A stretch of DNA of 34,678 nucleotides from Comamonadaceae bacterium (GTDB taxonomy: Bacteria > Pseudomonadota > Gammaproteobacteria > Burkholderiales > Burkholderiaceae_C), in contig JAECRA010000046.1 in assembly GCA_015999985.1 (NCBI GenBank), positions 1 to 34,678 of the forward strand, written 5' to 3'. The notes below the pieces were generated by a model that had not been told where the DNA came from, made no database searches, and saw nothing but the letters and a program-made list of their open reading frames with translations. The translations under genes were made by a program, and so were the position numbers. Positions 8,512 to 16,832 of this stretch are shown here, piece after piece (within the stretch, counting starts at the first letter, position 1; the number at the start of each line of letters is the position of its first letter).

Positions 8512-10176
8512 TTAGTCTTTGGTCATTGTGGCGATGTCGATGTACCAGCTGCGCGGCTGCACGACATTCTTCACCTTCGATGACATGGCGCGGGGGCCGA
8601 CGTCGTGGGCTACGAAGATGAAGGGTGCGTCTTCAACCATGCGCGCATGGAGCCGGCCCAGGGCGGCATCACGGGACTTATCGTCGAATGAAGTCCGCGC
8701 GTCGGCCACCAGCTTGTCGACCTCGGCATTGTCATAGTAGCCCCAGTTGTTGGAAAGCGGTGGCACGGTTTTGGAAGATGCAAAGCGTACCAGTCCGAAG
8801 AACGGATCCATCGCCGAGAAGCTGACGTTGATGGCGTTGGAGCCGTGTGCGGAGGTGTCCTTGGGGCCAAGGCGCCAGTTGGTGGAGAGCGTGTTCCATT
8901 CGACCACGTCGAACTCCACATCGAAGTAGCACTGTTTGAGCGATTGCTGGACCGCTTCGTTCATCGGCAGAGGTTGCATCTGTCCGGAACCGGAGGCAGA
9001 GATCTGCACCTTGACCTTCAGTGGCTTGGCAGCGGAGTGCCCGGCCTGTTGCATCAATGCCTGCGCTGCCTTGACGTCGTATTTGATGTCAAATTTTGGA
9101 TTGCCCCACCATGGGTGGCCAGGTGGGACGACCCCTTTGGGCTCAGCCATCATGCCGCCAAGCATGGACTTCATACCCGCACGATCCACACAAAGGTTGG
9201 CCGCGTGGCGTACACGTTTGTCCGCCCACGGCGATCCTGGCACCATGGAAAGCTGCCACGGCCACACGTGCGGCTGCGCATTGGAATGAATCACGAACCC
9301 GCGCTGCTTGATCATGGGGATGGAATCCGGAGAGGGCGCTTCGATCCAGTCCACCTGATTGCCCAGCAGCGCTGCCGTGCGCGCATTGGCTTCAGGCATA
9401 GGCAGCAGCACGACCTTATCGAGCTTGGGCGTACGTTTAGGGTCCCAGTATTTTTTGTTGGCGACCAGTTCGAGGCGTTCGCGTGGAACAAGCCTTGTCA
9501 TTCTGAATGGCCCGGTACCGGAAGCATCTGCCGCAAAAGCAGCCCAGGCTTGCTTGGCACGCTCCGCTGGATCAGACACACTGGCAGGCACGCCTTTGAG
9601 CTTTGCGGCCCAATGTGTGGGAGACGCCATGAACAGGTTGATCAGGTTCATCGGCAAGAACGAGTCTGGTTCGCTCGTGGTCAACTCGACAGTCATGTCG
9701 TCGATTTTTCGAGCTGAGACCAGCGTGGGAATGCGCGATGTGGTCACACCCACCTGGCTGGCATCAAAGTGTGGCGCGGACTTGTCCAGCACTTTCTGAA
9801 CGTTCCAGACCACGGCATCCGCGTTGAAGGTGGAGCCATCATGGAACGACACGCCTGGGCGCAGTTTGAACACCCATTTGGTCTTGTCTTTGGCATCGAC
9901 TTGCCAGCTCGTGGACAGCGCCGGAATCAAAAGGCTCGGGCCATCTGCCTTGGACAGGTCCCATTGAGTGAGCGCGTCATACATCGGTATGCCGGTGAAG
10001 CGCGTTCCTTCCAGGCCCTGATCAGGTTGGCCAAGTGTGCGAGGAACATCGCCCACAGTCATGGCAATGCGCAAGGTCTTCTCCTGAGCGTGCGCCGCGT
10101 TCATCAATGAAAGCAAACAGATCGCAGCGCCAGCGGCGACGGACTTCAGCGGTAGGCGAGAAGGAATACGGTTCAC
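8512..10176 (-). CDS. Periplasmic solute-binding protein, peptide/nickel family (SBP_bac_5)
   Basis: A 554-residue extracytoplasmic binding protein of the DppA/OppA class. I place the start at the GTG at 10176: AGGAG stands about 8 bases upstream, and it gives a clean signal peptide (basic NRIPSRLPLK, hydrophobic AAGAAICLLSLMN, cleavage after AHA). The mature part begins QEKTLRIAM and has the family layout, including WVFKLRPGVSFHDGSTFNADAVVWN in the first lobe and YDNAEVDKLVADA near the C terminus. The ORF extends upstream to 10251, but without ribosome binding site or sense. It delivers the ligand to the DppBC-like permeases. The ligand is unknown; the amidase and hydrolase genes just upstream suggest an amide, peptide or amino-acid conjugate. 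Confidence 0.93.
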   Translation of the reverse strand: MNRIPSRLPLKSVAAGAAICLLSLMNAAHAQEKTLRIAMTVGDVPRTLGQPDQGLEGTRFTGIPMYDALTQWDLSKADGPSLLIPALSTSWQVDAKDKTKWVFKLRPGVSFHDGSTFNADAVVWNVQKVLDKSAPHFDASQVGVTTSRIPTLVSARKIDDMTVELTTSEPDSFLPMNLINLFMASPTHWAAKLKGVPASVSDPAERAKQAWAAFAADASGTGPFRMTRLVPRERLELVANKKYWDPKRTPKLDKVVLLPMPEANARTAALLGNQVDWIEAPSPDSIPMIKQRGFVIHSNAQPHVWPWQLSMVPGSPWADKRVRHAANLCVDRAGMKSMLGGMMAEPKGVVPPGHPWWGNPKFDIKYDVKAAQALMQQAGHSAAKPLKVKVQISASGSGQMQPLPMNEAVQQSLKQCYFDVEFDVVEWNTLSTNWRLGPKDTSAHGSNAINVSFSAMDPFFGLVRFASSKTVPPLSNNWGYYDNAEVDKLVADARTSFDDKSRDAALGRLHARMVEDAPFIFVAHDVGPRAMSSKVKNVVQPRSWYIDIATMTKD

Positions 10177-10231
10177 TTGAGTGCTCCTGGAGGACGTGGA
10201 AGAAATGGTTTTGATTTGGACGTGAGGAAAG

Positions 10232-10265
10232 AAAAAAGCCGAATTCAGCATGGCCTTAACCGGCT
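10232..10265 (-). terminator. Hairpin plus T-run inside the operon, at the end of the amidase gene
   Basis: On the minus strand AGCCG and CGGCT pair around the amidase stop codon and are followed immediately by six T. The stem is five perfect pairs, extendable by a wobble pair, with a large loop. This resembles a weak intrinsic terminator placed between the enzyme genes and the transporter genes, and could set different transcript levels for the two halves. No clear second promoter is visible in the remaining ~55 bases before the binding-protein gene. Confidence 0.4.
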
Positions 10266-11605
10266 CTCAACCTATCCTGCAATTGCTGTGCCACAGCAAG
10301 CAACAGAGCGTCGGACCCGGTGGCCATGCTGACGGAAACGCCTACTGGCATGCCATTGGCTGCGAGTTCAGCGGGCAGGCTAATCGTAGGCATGTCGAGG
10401 TAGCTCGCGAGCATCGTGTTTTGAAGAACGCGTGCGTTGCAAGATGCGAACCACGCGGCATCTTCATTCAGCGGCCCAATCTCTGGAGCGGTCATACAGA
10501 CCGATGGATAGAGCAGTATTTCGCCGGTCGGCAGATCGGCCTGCGACCGGGCAAGCAGGGGCGTACGCCGTGCGCGTATCTCTGCCGAAGACGCATCGCT
10601 CAACTGAGCACCCAGCTTCATCCTGGCAGCCACCCGTGGGTCGACCAGATTGAGACGGTCGCTGCGCAACAGTTCATGATGTACCTGGGTTGCTTCCACG
10701 GCCACCAGGGTACCGTGCTGATCAAACAGGTCACGCGTTTGCTCGAACGCGGCGAAGTCGCGCTCCACTACCTTCAAGCCTTGCTTGCGAAGCAGGCTCA
10801 ACACGGCATCGAAGACCACCTGTACTTCGTTTGTGTTGGCCGCGAGCGCGCGCCCTTTGGGTACGATGAATGTGCAGTCGCTAAGTTCCAGTGTTTGGGC
10901 AGCCGTGCCTGTGAGCACGGTGTCCAGCAAACTCGCGTCACGTACGTCTCGAACAAGCGGACCCGCCGTGTCCAGCGAAGGTGCCAGTGGGAACATGCCG
11001 CCAGTCAGATACCTTCCATGACTGGGTTTGAAACCTACGAGACCTGTGAACGCTGCCGGCACGCGCAGCGAGCCCGACGTATCGGACCCCATGCCGCAGG
11101 GGACCCAGCCACGAATCACCGCAGCGGCACTGCCGGATGAAGATCCTCCCACGATTCGGGGCGTCTTCGGATCCCAGGGATTGATCGGTGTTCCAGCGAA
11201 GGAATTGATGCCCAGACCGGAGTAGGCGAACTCACTCAACCCCGTCTTGGCGACGCTGAGCACGCCAAGCGATTCCAGCTGCCGGACCAGCGCGGCGTCT
11301 TCTATTGCGCTAGTTGCATGCTCCCTGACCGCTGAGCCACAGGTGGTGATCTGGCCCGACATGTCGAACACGTCCTTCCAGACCATGGGCAGGCCATCCA
11401 CCGCACTCAGCGGTTGCCCCTTGCGCCAACGCTCCGCGCTGGCTCGTGCGGATACCCGTGCTCGCTCAAGCGTGAGCGATGCAATCACCCCTGGAGCTTT
11501 TGCACTCTCGTTCTGTATGCGCTCGATGCATGCTTCCAACACATCCATCGGATTGGTGCTGCGTGCGCTGTAAGCACGTGAGAGGCCAACAATGGTGGTG
11601 GTCAT
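10256..11605 (-). CDS. Amidase (amidase-signature family)
   Basis: A 449-residue serine amidase. The Ser-cisSer-Lys triad is visible: Lys77 in VWKDVF, the GGSSSGS loop (154-159, supplying the cis-Ser), and nucleophile Ser179 in GSDTSGSLR. The segment FAGTPINPWDPKTPR before the loop is characteristic of the family. The start is the ATG at 11605, which overlaps the stop of the upstream hydrolase gene by 4 bp; upstream in-frame codons lie inside that gene. Such enzymes hydrolyse amides to acid plus ammonia or amine, and GatA also belongs here, but no GatB/GatC is present. Context suggests a catabolic cytoplasmic enzyme acting on the imported substrate or on its breakdown product. Confidence 0.93.
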   Translation of the reverse strand: MTTTIVGLSRAYSARSTNPMDVLEACIERIQNESAKAPGVIASLTLERARVSARASAERWRKGQPLSAVDGLPMVWKDVFDMSGQITTCGSAVREHATSAIEDAALVRQLESLGVLSVAKTGLSEFAYSGLGINSFAGTPINPWDPKTPRIVGGSSSGSAAAVIRGWVPCGMGSDTSGSLRVPAAFTGLVGFKPSHGRYLTGGMFPLAPSLDTAGPLVRDVRDASLLDTVLTGTAAQTLELSDCTFIVPKGRALAANTNEVQVVFDAVLSLLRKQGLKVVERDFAAFEQTRDLFDQHGTLVAVEATQVHHELLRSDRLNLVDPRVAARMKLGAQLSDASSAEIRARRTPLLARSQADLPTGEILLYPSVCMTAPEIGPLNEDAAWFASCNARVLQNTMLASYLDMPTISLPAELAANGMPVGVSVSMATGSDALLLAVAQQLQDRLRAG

Positions 11606-12555
11606 GCGCGAACTTCCAAAGCCGGCGTTTCCACCACATGTGCCGTCGCCCATCGTGCCAATTCAGTGGCGAGCGCTTCCTCTGCACCCATGTACCAGTG
11701 ATTGCCCGCAAGGACGACGCTCTCAAATGAAGCGGCTCGTGCAGCCCGCTTCTTCAAAAGTTCCAAGGCCGATGCGGTACCGCCTTCGCCGACGATTTCA
11801 CCCTGCTGTCCGTACACGGCCAGTATGGGTGTCGTGACCTGCTCGAGCGCAAGAAACGCCGTTGAAGATTCACGGCCAAAGAAATCGAACGTGTCTGCTG
11901 CACTCGCCTCTTCGAAGCGGTCCAGCAAGGTCTGGGCAGATACACGCTGGCGCAGCAAGCCGATGACGCAGTCTTCCCCCATGAGACTGCGGCCTTCTCC
12001 TTGTGCAACCTTGGTGCGCGCCTCAGCCATGAACTCTTCAAAGCGCTGCTCACCGTGCAAGGCCACAAACGCGCCCTTCAGATCCGGGGCGGAAGCCAGT
12101 ACCAAGCCTTTGACCCGAGTATCCTGGGTTTGAGCCAGATAGTGGGTCACCTTGGATGCGCCCAACGAATGTCCCAGAAGAATGATGGGGCCGGAGGTGC
12201 ACTTGGTCGCGTAGTCGATCCACGTTGCCAGGTCGCCCACGCTTTCTTCAAAGCGCTCATAGGCTGAGCCACCCAGTCGGTATTCCAGCAAATGGCCCTG
12301 GCGTGCCATGGAGATGTTGCCCTGTCCGCTGGAAGCGATGGACAGCACATGAAAAGTGCTCAAGGGCGAGGTGGTCTTGAAAAACTCGAAGACGAAGCTC
12401 GTGTCCAGGTGACCACTCAAACCATGCAGGCACAGCAGCAAAGGCGCGTCGCTCCGGGCACGCGTGTGGAAGCCGCACATCTCAACCCCTGATGGGGAAA
12501 TGACCCGAACCAGATGCCCTGCCCGGTCCCAGTCTAGCGCCGTACTGTTGCTCAT
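11602..12555 (-). CDS. Alpha/beta hydrolase, first gene of the amide/peptide operon
   Basis: A 317-residue hydrolase with the oxyanion strand LLLCLHGLSGHLDTS (His44-Gly45), the nucleophile elbow LLGHSLGAS (Ser130) and a C-terminal catalytic His in AGNHWYMG (His286). It has no signal peptide and so probably acts in the cytoplasm. It is the first gene after the divergent promoter region shared with the IclR regulator and overlaps the amidase gene by 4 bp, so the two enzymes are probably made together. An ester, lactone or amide bond could be its target; the family alone does not fix the substrate. Confidence 0.88.
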   Translation of the reverse strand: MSNSTALDWDRAGHLVRVISPSGVEMCGFHTRARSDAPLLLCLHGLSGHLDTSFVFEFFKTTSPLSTFHVLSIASSGQGNISMARQGHLLEYRLGGSAYERFEESVGDLATWIDYATKCTSGPIILLGHSLGASKVTHYLAQTQDTRVKGLVLASAPDLKGAFVALHGEQRFEEFMAEARTKVAQGEGRSLMGEDCVIGLLRQRVSAQTLLDRFEEASAADTFDFFGRESSTAFLALEQVTTPILAVYGQQGEIVGEGGTASALELLKKRAARAASFESVVLAGNHWYMGAEEALATELARWATAHVVETPALEVRA

Positions 12556-12585
12556 GTTTTTTTGTGTTGACTGCGTTTGTAGTCT

Positions 12586-12621
12586 CGAAATTCGGAACTA
12601 CACTATCGATATACGGAACTA
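12586..12621. promoter_or_regulatory. Candidate IclR-type operator: paired CGGAACTA boxes
   Basis: In the 147-bp gap between the divergent hydrolase and IclR genes, the octamer CGGAACTA occurs at 12593-12600 and again at 12614-12621. The copies are exactly 21 bp apart, two helical turns, so they face the same side of the DNA. The first overlaps a CGAA-A-TTCG inverted repeat at 12586-12594. A -10-like TATTAT for the IclR gene begins at 12620. IclR-family proteins usually bind as tetramers to repeated or palindromic sites in such divergent regions, which fits autoregulation plus control of the operon. Confidence 0.5.
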
Positions 12622-12702
12622 TTATGCTTTTGCTGTCACAATGCCGTCAAGAAAAACTTCAACGCTTTTTTTGGCCACCCCGGCCTTGTGCTTCAATAAA
12701 CC

Positions 12703-13521
12703 ATGGAAACTTCGACTGATCCCAAAGCACCAGCGGTCCTGGAGAGGCAGCTGTTGATCATGGAATTGCTCAGCCAGCACCCTGAAGGCCTGGTCTTCAG
12801 CAAGATGCGGGAGAGCCTGGGGCTTCCCAAAGCCACGTTGCATAGACTGCTGAGTGGTCTGCTCCACGCGGGATGCCTGGAGACCGACCCACCATTGAAT
12901 GAAGCTGACGAAGGCTCTTCGGCCAGACGCATCTATTGGCTGGGGCCGCGCATAGGACGTTTACTGGGAGCAGCCGCATCACCCAACCGCCTGGCAACGC
13001 TCTCACAAGGCATCTTGCGCGAGCTGGCCGAGCAATTCCACGAAACGGCGTTTCTCAGCATGCTGCGCGGCACAAAGATCGAAAGCATCATGATGATGAC
13101 GCCGCCGAGGGACTGGTACGGCTACGTCAACCCGGGCCATCTGATGCCTCCGCATGCTGCGGCATCGGCCAAGGCCATCCTTGCCTTTCAACCCGATGAC
13201 CTGGTCCGGCAGATCTGCACCGAACCTCTTCCGGCGCTGACTCCCAGGACACTGACGACGGTGGAAGCGCTGCGAGCCGAACTGGAGAAAGTGCGCCGCA
13301 CGGGCATCGCCTGGTGCATGGAGGAAATCGACCGTGGTCTGATCGCGGTGGCCGCCCCGGTGCCCCTGGCTCAGGTGGGCGTGATCCTCTCGGTTTCCCT
13401 GGTGGGTCCGACCGATCGCATGAAACACACCGACAAGGCGGCGATGACCCAGGCCCTGAAAACAGCTGCCAGCCGCCTGGCCACCCTCTACGCCGGGCAA
13501 CTTAGTGCGGAAACCTCGTGA
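12703..13521 (+). CDS. IclR-family transcriptional regulator
   Basis: A 272-residue protein with the family's two-part layout. The N-terminal winged helix-turn-helix (about 10-70) contains KMRESLGLPKATLHRLLSGL. The C-terminal effector domain (about 90-265) includes LRELAEQFHETAFLSMLRG, the ASAKAILAF helix and a late GIAWCMEEIDRGLIAVAAPV strand, all normal for IclR proteins. It is divergent from the hydrolase-amidase-transporter operon and is followed 92 bp later, on the same strand, by the aspartate-dehydrogenase-like gene. It probably controls both directions. The inducer is unknown but should be the transported substrate or an intermediate. Confidence 0.93.
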   Translation: METSTDPKAPAVLERQLLIMELLSQHPEGLVFSKMRESLGLPKATLHRLLSGLLHAGCLETDPPLNEADEGSSARRIYWLGPRIGRLLGAAASPNRLATLSQGILRELAEQFHETAFLSMLRGTKIESIMMMTPPRDWYGYVNPGHLMPPHAAASAKAILAFQPDDLVRQICTEPLPALTPRTLTTVEALRAELEKVRRTGIAWCMEEIDRGLIAVAAPVPLAQVGVILSVSLVGPTDRMKHTDKAAMTQALKTAASRLATLYAGQLSAETS

Positions 13522-13613
13522 GCCCAGTCCCCTGAGAGTTCGCCGCTGGCTGTTTTCAATCGCTGCATGAGCGCTGACCTGCCATGCCTCGTTCACCTTC
13601 GTCTTTAGAAATC

Positions 13614-14423
13614 ATGATGCAATCGATCGCCCTTATTGGATATGGCGGCACAGCACAGACTGTGGTGCAGGAACTCGTCAAGGAAGTGGGCACCGCCAGG
13701 AGGAGCCTACATGTCGTCGTCCGGCCCGGCAAGCTCGATCACTACAGGAGCATGGTCCCCCCCGGTGTACAGGTCATGGACAGCCTGGCTTCTTTACCTG
13801 ACGACGTCGGGCTGGTGATCGAAACCGCTGGTCATTCTGCGGTCCTTCAGTACGGGCGCGAGGCGCTGAGCCTGGGCAAAAATTTTGGACTGATTTCCTC
13901 CGGCGCCCTGGCGGACGAGGCGCTACTCAACGATCTGCGGACAGCTTCCACGGACAGCGGCAAGCACCTTCTCGTCTTCAATGGTGCCATGGCGGCCATG
14001 GATGCGCTCACCAGTGCCAAAGCAGCCGGCTTGCAAACAGTCTGCTACACCGGCATCAAGCCGGCCAAGGCGTGGGAAGGGACCCCTGCGGCAGAACAGT
14101 TCGACCTCAACGCCCTGACCGGACCCACCGTGATCTTCGAAGGCAGCGCCAGGGAGGTTGCGCTGGCCTACCCCAAGAACGCCAATGTGGCCGCCACGGT
14201 GGCCCTGGCTGGCATAGGCATGGAAAAAACCTCCGTGCGACTCATTGCCGACCCGCATGCTCTGGTCAATCGCCACCGCCTGGATGGCACCAGCCCCTTG
14301 GGCCGATTTGAATTTGAAACAGAAGCACTGCCTTCTGCGTCCAACCCCAAGACTTCGAGCAGCACCGCCTACAGCATCGTCGCCTACCTTCGCGGTGGCC
14401 CCAACGCATTGCGGCTGGCCTGA
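13614..14423 (+). CDS. L-aspartate dehydrogenase-like NAD(P)-dependent oxidoreductase (NadX/DUF108 type)
   Basis: A 269-residue protein. The N-terminal Rossmann fold begins IALIGYGGTAQTV. The C-terminal part carries the family hallmarks YPKNANVAATVALAGIG, ADPHALVNRHRLDG (catalytic His candidate His221) and ALPSASNPKTS. Known members convert L-aspartate to iminoaspartate or oxaloacetate with release of ammonia, or run in reverse. The usual SGA near mid-protein reads NGAMAAMDAL here. I chose the ATG at 13614 (or the next codon) to start just before the Rossmann strand; an upstream ATG at 13584 gives ten extra residues without a ribosome binding site. No NAD-synthesis genes are nearby, so with IclR and the amidase operon beside it a catabolic role, perhaps on a different amino acid, is more likely. 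Confidence 0.85.
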   Translation: MMQSIALIGYGGTAQTVVQELVKEVGTARRSLHVVVRPGKLDHYRSMVPPGVQVMDSLASLPDDVGLVIETAGHSAVLQYGREALSLGKNFGLISSGALADEALLNDLRTASTDSGKHLLVFNGAMAAMDALTSAKAAGLQTVCYTGIKPAKAWEGTPAAEQFDLNALTGPTVIFEGSAREVALAYPKNANVAATVALAGIGMEKTSVRLIADPHALVNRHRLDGTSPLGRFEFETEALPSASNPKTSSSTAYSIVAYLRGGPNALRLA

Positions 14424-14439
14424 AGGCCGCTCAGACCAA

Positions 14440-15354
14440 TTAGGCCGTTAGCCGCTCCATCGCCTCACGGTACTTGGCGGCCGTTCCCGCGATCACATCC
14501 GATGGCAGCACCGGGGCAGGTGGTGATTTACTCCATGGCTTGCCATCTACCTCGGCCTGCTCCAGCCAGTCGCGCAGGAATTGCTTGTCGAAACTGGGCG
14601 GGTTGATACCTTCCTGGTAGCTATCGGCAGGCCAGTAGCGCGATGAATCCGGTGTCAGCACCTCATCCATCAACACCAACTCGCCTGCATCATCCAAGCC
14701 GAACTCGAATTTGGTGTCGGCAATGATGATGCCCTTTTTCAAGGCGATGGCGGCAGCACGCTCGTAGAGTTGGATGCTGATGCCGCGGATCTTCTCGGCC
14801 AAATCCAGGCCAATCATCTCAACCGTGCGCTCGAAGGTGATGTTCTCATCGTGCTCGCCCATTTCCGCCTTGGCGGCGGGCGTGTAGATCGAATGCGGGA
14901 GCTTGCTGGCGTTGTTCAAACCCTCAGGCAGCGGCACACCACACACAGAGCGGCTTTCCTGGTATTCCTTCCAGCCGCTGCCGGCCAGGTAACCTCGCAC
15001 CACCGCCTCTACGGGGATGGGTTTCAAACGCTTGACCAGCATGCTGCGGCCAGTGACCTGAGCCACTTCGTCGGCAGAGACCACGCTCTCTGGCGCATCA
15101 CCCGTCAAGTGGTTGGGCACAATGCCCTTGAGCTGTTCGAACCACCAGAGTGCCATCTGGGTCAACAACTCCCCCTTGCCGGGGATAGGCTCGCCCATGA
15201 TGACGTCAAAGGCACTGATGCGGTCGCTGGCGACCATGAGAATGCGGTCGTTGCCAACGGCGTAGTTGTCCCGAACCTTGCCGCGCGCGAGCAGCGGCAA
15301 GCTTTGCAGGGAGCTGGTGTGCAGAGCAGAGGTGTTCGGGGAAGCGGCAGTCAT
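14440..15354 (-). CDS. purC: Phosphoribosylaminoimidazole-succinocarboxamide synthase (SAICAR synthase)
   Basis: A 304-residue enzyme joining CAIR and L-aspartate at the expense of ATP in purine synthesis. Signature segments are [49 protein letters not shown] (given here in parts), [10 protein letters not shown] and [13 protein letters not shown]. Length and N terminus fit the longer proteobacterial form. It is separated from the upstream fba gene by a strong terminator, so it has its own promoter in the short gap or depends on read-through. It converges with the aspartate-dehydrogenase-like gene with 16 bp between. The purE/purK genes, which I recall often following purC in Comamonadaceae, are not present. 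Confidence 0.97.
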   Translation of the reverse strand: MTAASPNTSALHTSSLQSLPLLARGKVRDNYAVGNDRILMVASDRISAFDVIMGEPIPGKGELLTQMALWWFEQLKGIVPNHLTGDAPESVVSADEVAQVTGRSMLVKRLKPIPVEAVVRGYLAGSGWKEYQESRSVCGVPLPEGLNNASKLPHSIYTPAAKAEMGEHDENITFERTVEMIGLDLAEKIRGISIQLYERAAAIALKKGIIIADTKFEFGLDDAGELVLMDEVLTPDSSRYWPADSYQEGINPPSFDKQFLRDWLEQAEVDGKPWSKSPPAPVLPSDVIAGTAAKYREAMERLTA

Positions 15355-15377
15355 GAATGGGTCCTTGCAATCGCATT

Positions 15378-15413
15378 AAAAAAAGCTGCGGGCCTTGAAG
15401 GCCGGCAGCTTTT
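15378..15413. terminator. Strong intrinsic terminator after fba
   Basis: A 16-bp inverted repeat with one mismatch: AAAAGCTGCGGGCCTT pairs with AAGGCCGGCAGCTTTT around a tiny loop. On the minus strand it is followed by a run of seven T, so it should end fba transcripts efficiently. The A/T flanks on both sides make it potentially bidirectional. Confidence 0.9.
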
Positions 15414-15427
15414 GCACTGAACAGCTC

Positions 15428-16492
15428 TTATTTCACCTGCTGTGCCAGCTCGCCTTTGGCGTACCTGTCAGCCATCACTGAGAGCGATACGCCTTTGACC
15501 TTGGCGCCCTGACCTTCGCATCCGAACTCGAGGTAGCGTTGCTTGCAAATGGCCTTGGCGGCTTCGCGAGCGGGCTTCATCCATTCGCGCATGTCGAACT
15601 TGTCGGGGTTTTGGGCCTGGAACTGACGCACCGCAGCAGTCATGGCCAGGCGGACGTCGGTGTCGATGTTGATCTTGCGCACACCATGCTTGATGGCTTC
15701 TTGAATCTCGGACACCGGCACGCCGTAGGTTTCCTTCATCTTGCCGCCATACTGGTTGATCAGAGCCAGCAATTCCTGCGGTACAGACGACGAGCCGTGC
15801 ATCACCAGGTGGGTGTTCGGAATACGCGCATGGATTTCCTTGACACGTGCAATGGCCAGCACATCACCTGTCGGGGGGCGCGTGAATTTGTACGCGCCGT
15901 GGCTGGTGCCGATGGCGATGGCCAGGGCGTCGAGCTGGGTTGCCTTCACGAACTGCGCGGCTTCCTCAGGGTCGGTCAGCATCTGGTCATGGCTGAGCTT
16001 GCCTACTGCGCCCACGCCGTCTTCTTCACCTGCCTCGCCAGTTTCCAGGCTACCCAGGCAACCAAGTTCGCCTTCCACCGTGGCTCCCAGCTTATGGGCC
16101 ATGGCAACGACCTGACGCGTAACGTCGACGTTGTAATCAAAATCGGCCGGGGTTTTGCCGTCCGCCCTGAGCGAGCCGTCCATCATGACCGAGCCAAAGC
16201 CCAATCCGAGAGCGCCTTGGCAAATTTCCGGGCTGGTGCCGTGATCCTGGTGCATGACCAGTGGAATGTGCGGATAGGCTTCTGCGGCAGCGGCGATCAA
16301 ATGCTTGATAAAGCTCTCGCCCGCGTATTTGCGTGCCCCTGCGCTGGCTTGCAAGATCACAGGCGCGCCCACCTCATCAGCGGCAGACATCACTGCCTGC
16401 ACCTGTTCCAGGTTGTTCACGTTGAAGGCTGGAATGCCGTAATTGTTGGCTGCTGCGTGATCGAGCAGTTCGCGCATGGAAACGAGAGGCAT
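15428..16492 (-). CDS. fba: Fructose-bisphosphate aldolase, class II (Calvin-cycle subtype)
   Basis: A 354-residue zinc aldolase interconverting fructose 1,6-bisphosphate with DHAP and glyceraldehyde 3-phosphate. Visible are the zinc/active-site segment [10 protein letters not shown] (Asp83, His84), GTSHGAYKF and VMHGSSSVP with further zinc-binding His residues, and NIDTDVR for phosphate binding. The starting block [27 protein letters not shown] is typical of the CbbA-like subtype common in betaproteobacteria, where it usually serves glycolysis and gluconeogenesis. It sits in a cluster with pyk and pgk. Expression probably starts near the TAAAAT element at 16558-16563. Confidence 0.97.
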   Translation of the reverse strand: MPLVSMRELLDHAAANNYGIPAFNVNNLEQVQAVMSAADEVGAPVILQASAGARKYAGESFIKHLIAAAAEAYPHIPLVMHQDHGTSPEICQGALGLGFGSVMMDGSLRADGKTPADFDYNVDVTRQVVAMAHKLGATVEGELGCLGSLETGEAGEEDGVGAVGKLSHDQMLTDPEEAAQFVKATQLDALAIAIGTSHGAYKFTRPPTGDVLAIARVKEIHARIPNTHLVMHGSSSVPQELLALINQYGGKMKETYGVPVSEIQEAIKHGVRKINIDTDVRLAMTAAVRQFQAQNPDKFDMREWMKPAREAAKAICKQRYLEFGCEGQGAKVKGVSLSVMADRYAKGELAQQVK

Positions 16493-16557
16493 GGTGGGGT
16501 TCGTCGAGGAAAAGATGGGAAAAGGGCTACGACAACATCAACCCTGATGAACTTGGT

Positions 16558-16563
16558 ATTTTA
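16558..16563 (-). promoter_or_regulatory. fba: Possible -10 element of fba
   Basis: TAAAAT on the minus strand, preceded by GGG and lying about 65 bp before the fba ATG. No good -35 hexamer is present at the usual distance, so this is a weak call. The pgk gene has the same hexamer about 50 bp before its ATG. Confidence 0.3.
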
Positions 16564-16786
16564 CCCGCGGTGTGCGAGCTCCACCTCTCAGCTTTGGTGC
16601 CCAGCTTTTGGCGCGGCCAGACCCTGTTCATGACCGTTGACGCGAAAATCCCTGGCGCCCCGCTCTCGAGGGGCCTTGTGTCGGCCTGGAGCACAAAATC
16701 ACACCAGGATTCACCATCAGGTCGCTGCCTGCGCACTGTCCGACCCAAATTGCCCCTGTACCAGAATCTACGTGAGACACACCCAA

Positions 16787-16814
16787 TTGCGTAATAATGT
16801 TTCAATCGTATTAA
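16787..16814 (+). promoter_or_regulatory. Likely sigma-70 promoter of the IPTL-CTERM gene
   Basis: TTGCGT (-35, 16787-16792) and TATTAA (-10, 16809-16814) are separated by 16 bp in an AT-rich stretch, and end about 20 bp before the ATG at 16833. If the downstream start at 16866 is used, the leader would be about 45 bases. Confidence 0.5.
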
Positions 16815-16832
16815 TAGGTTCCAAGCTTCATC

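Larger units (their letters stand above)
16493..16832. other. 340-bp divergent intergenic region between fba and the IPTL-CTERM gene
   Basis: No convincing gene; the short open frames here lack ribosome binding sites and protein-like composition. The left end should contain the fba promoter (TAAAAT on the minus strand at 16558-16563) and the right end the promoter of the IPTL-CTERM gene (listed separately). The middle shows no repeat or strong hairpin that I can support. Confidence 0.5.

Noticed and set aside
15539-16633. 364-codon open frame on the plus strand
   Set aside because: It is the antisense shadow of fba, produced by high GC at third codon positions.
16570-16794. Small plus-strand frame in the fba / IPTL-CTERM gap
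   Set aside because: No ribosome binding site, no overlap coupling, and unstructured composition; more likely promoter and leader DNA.
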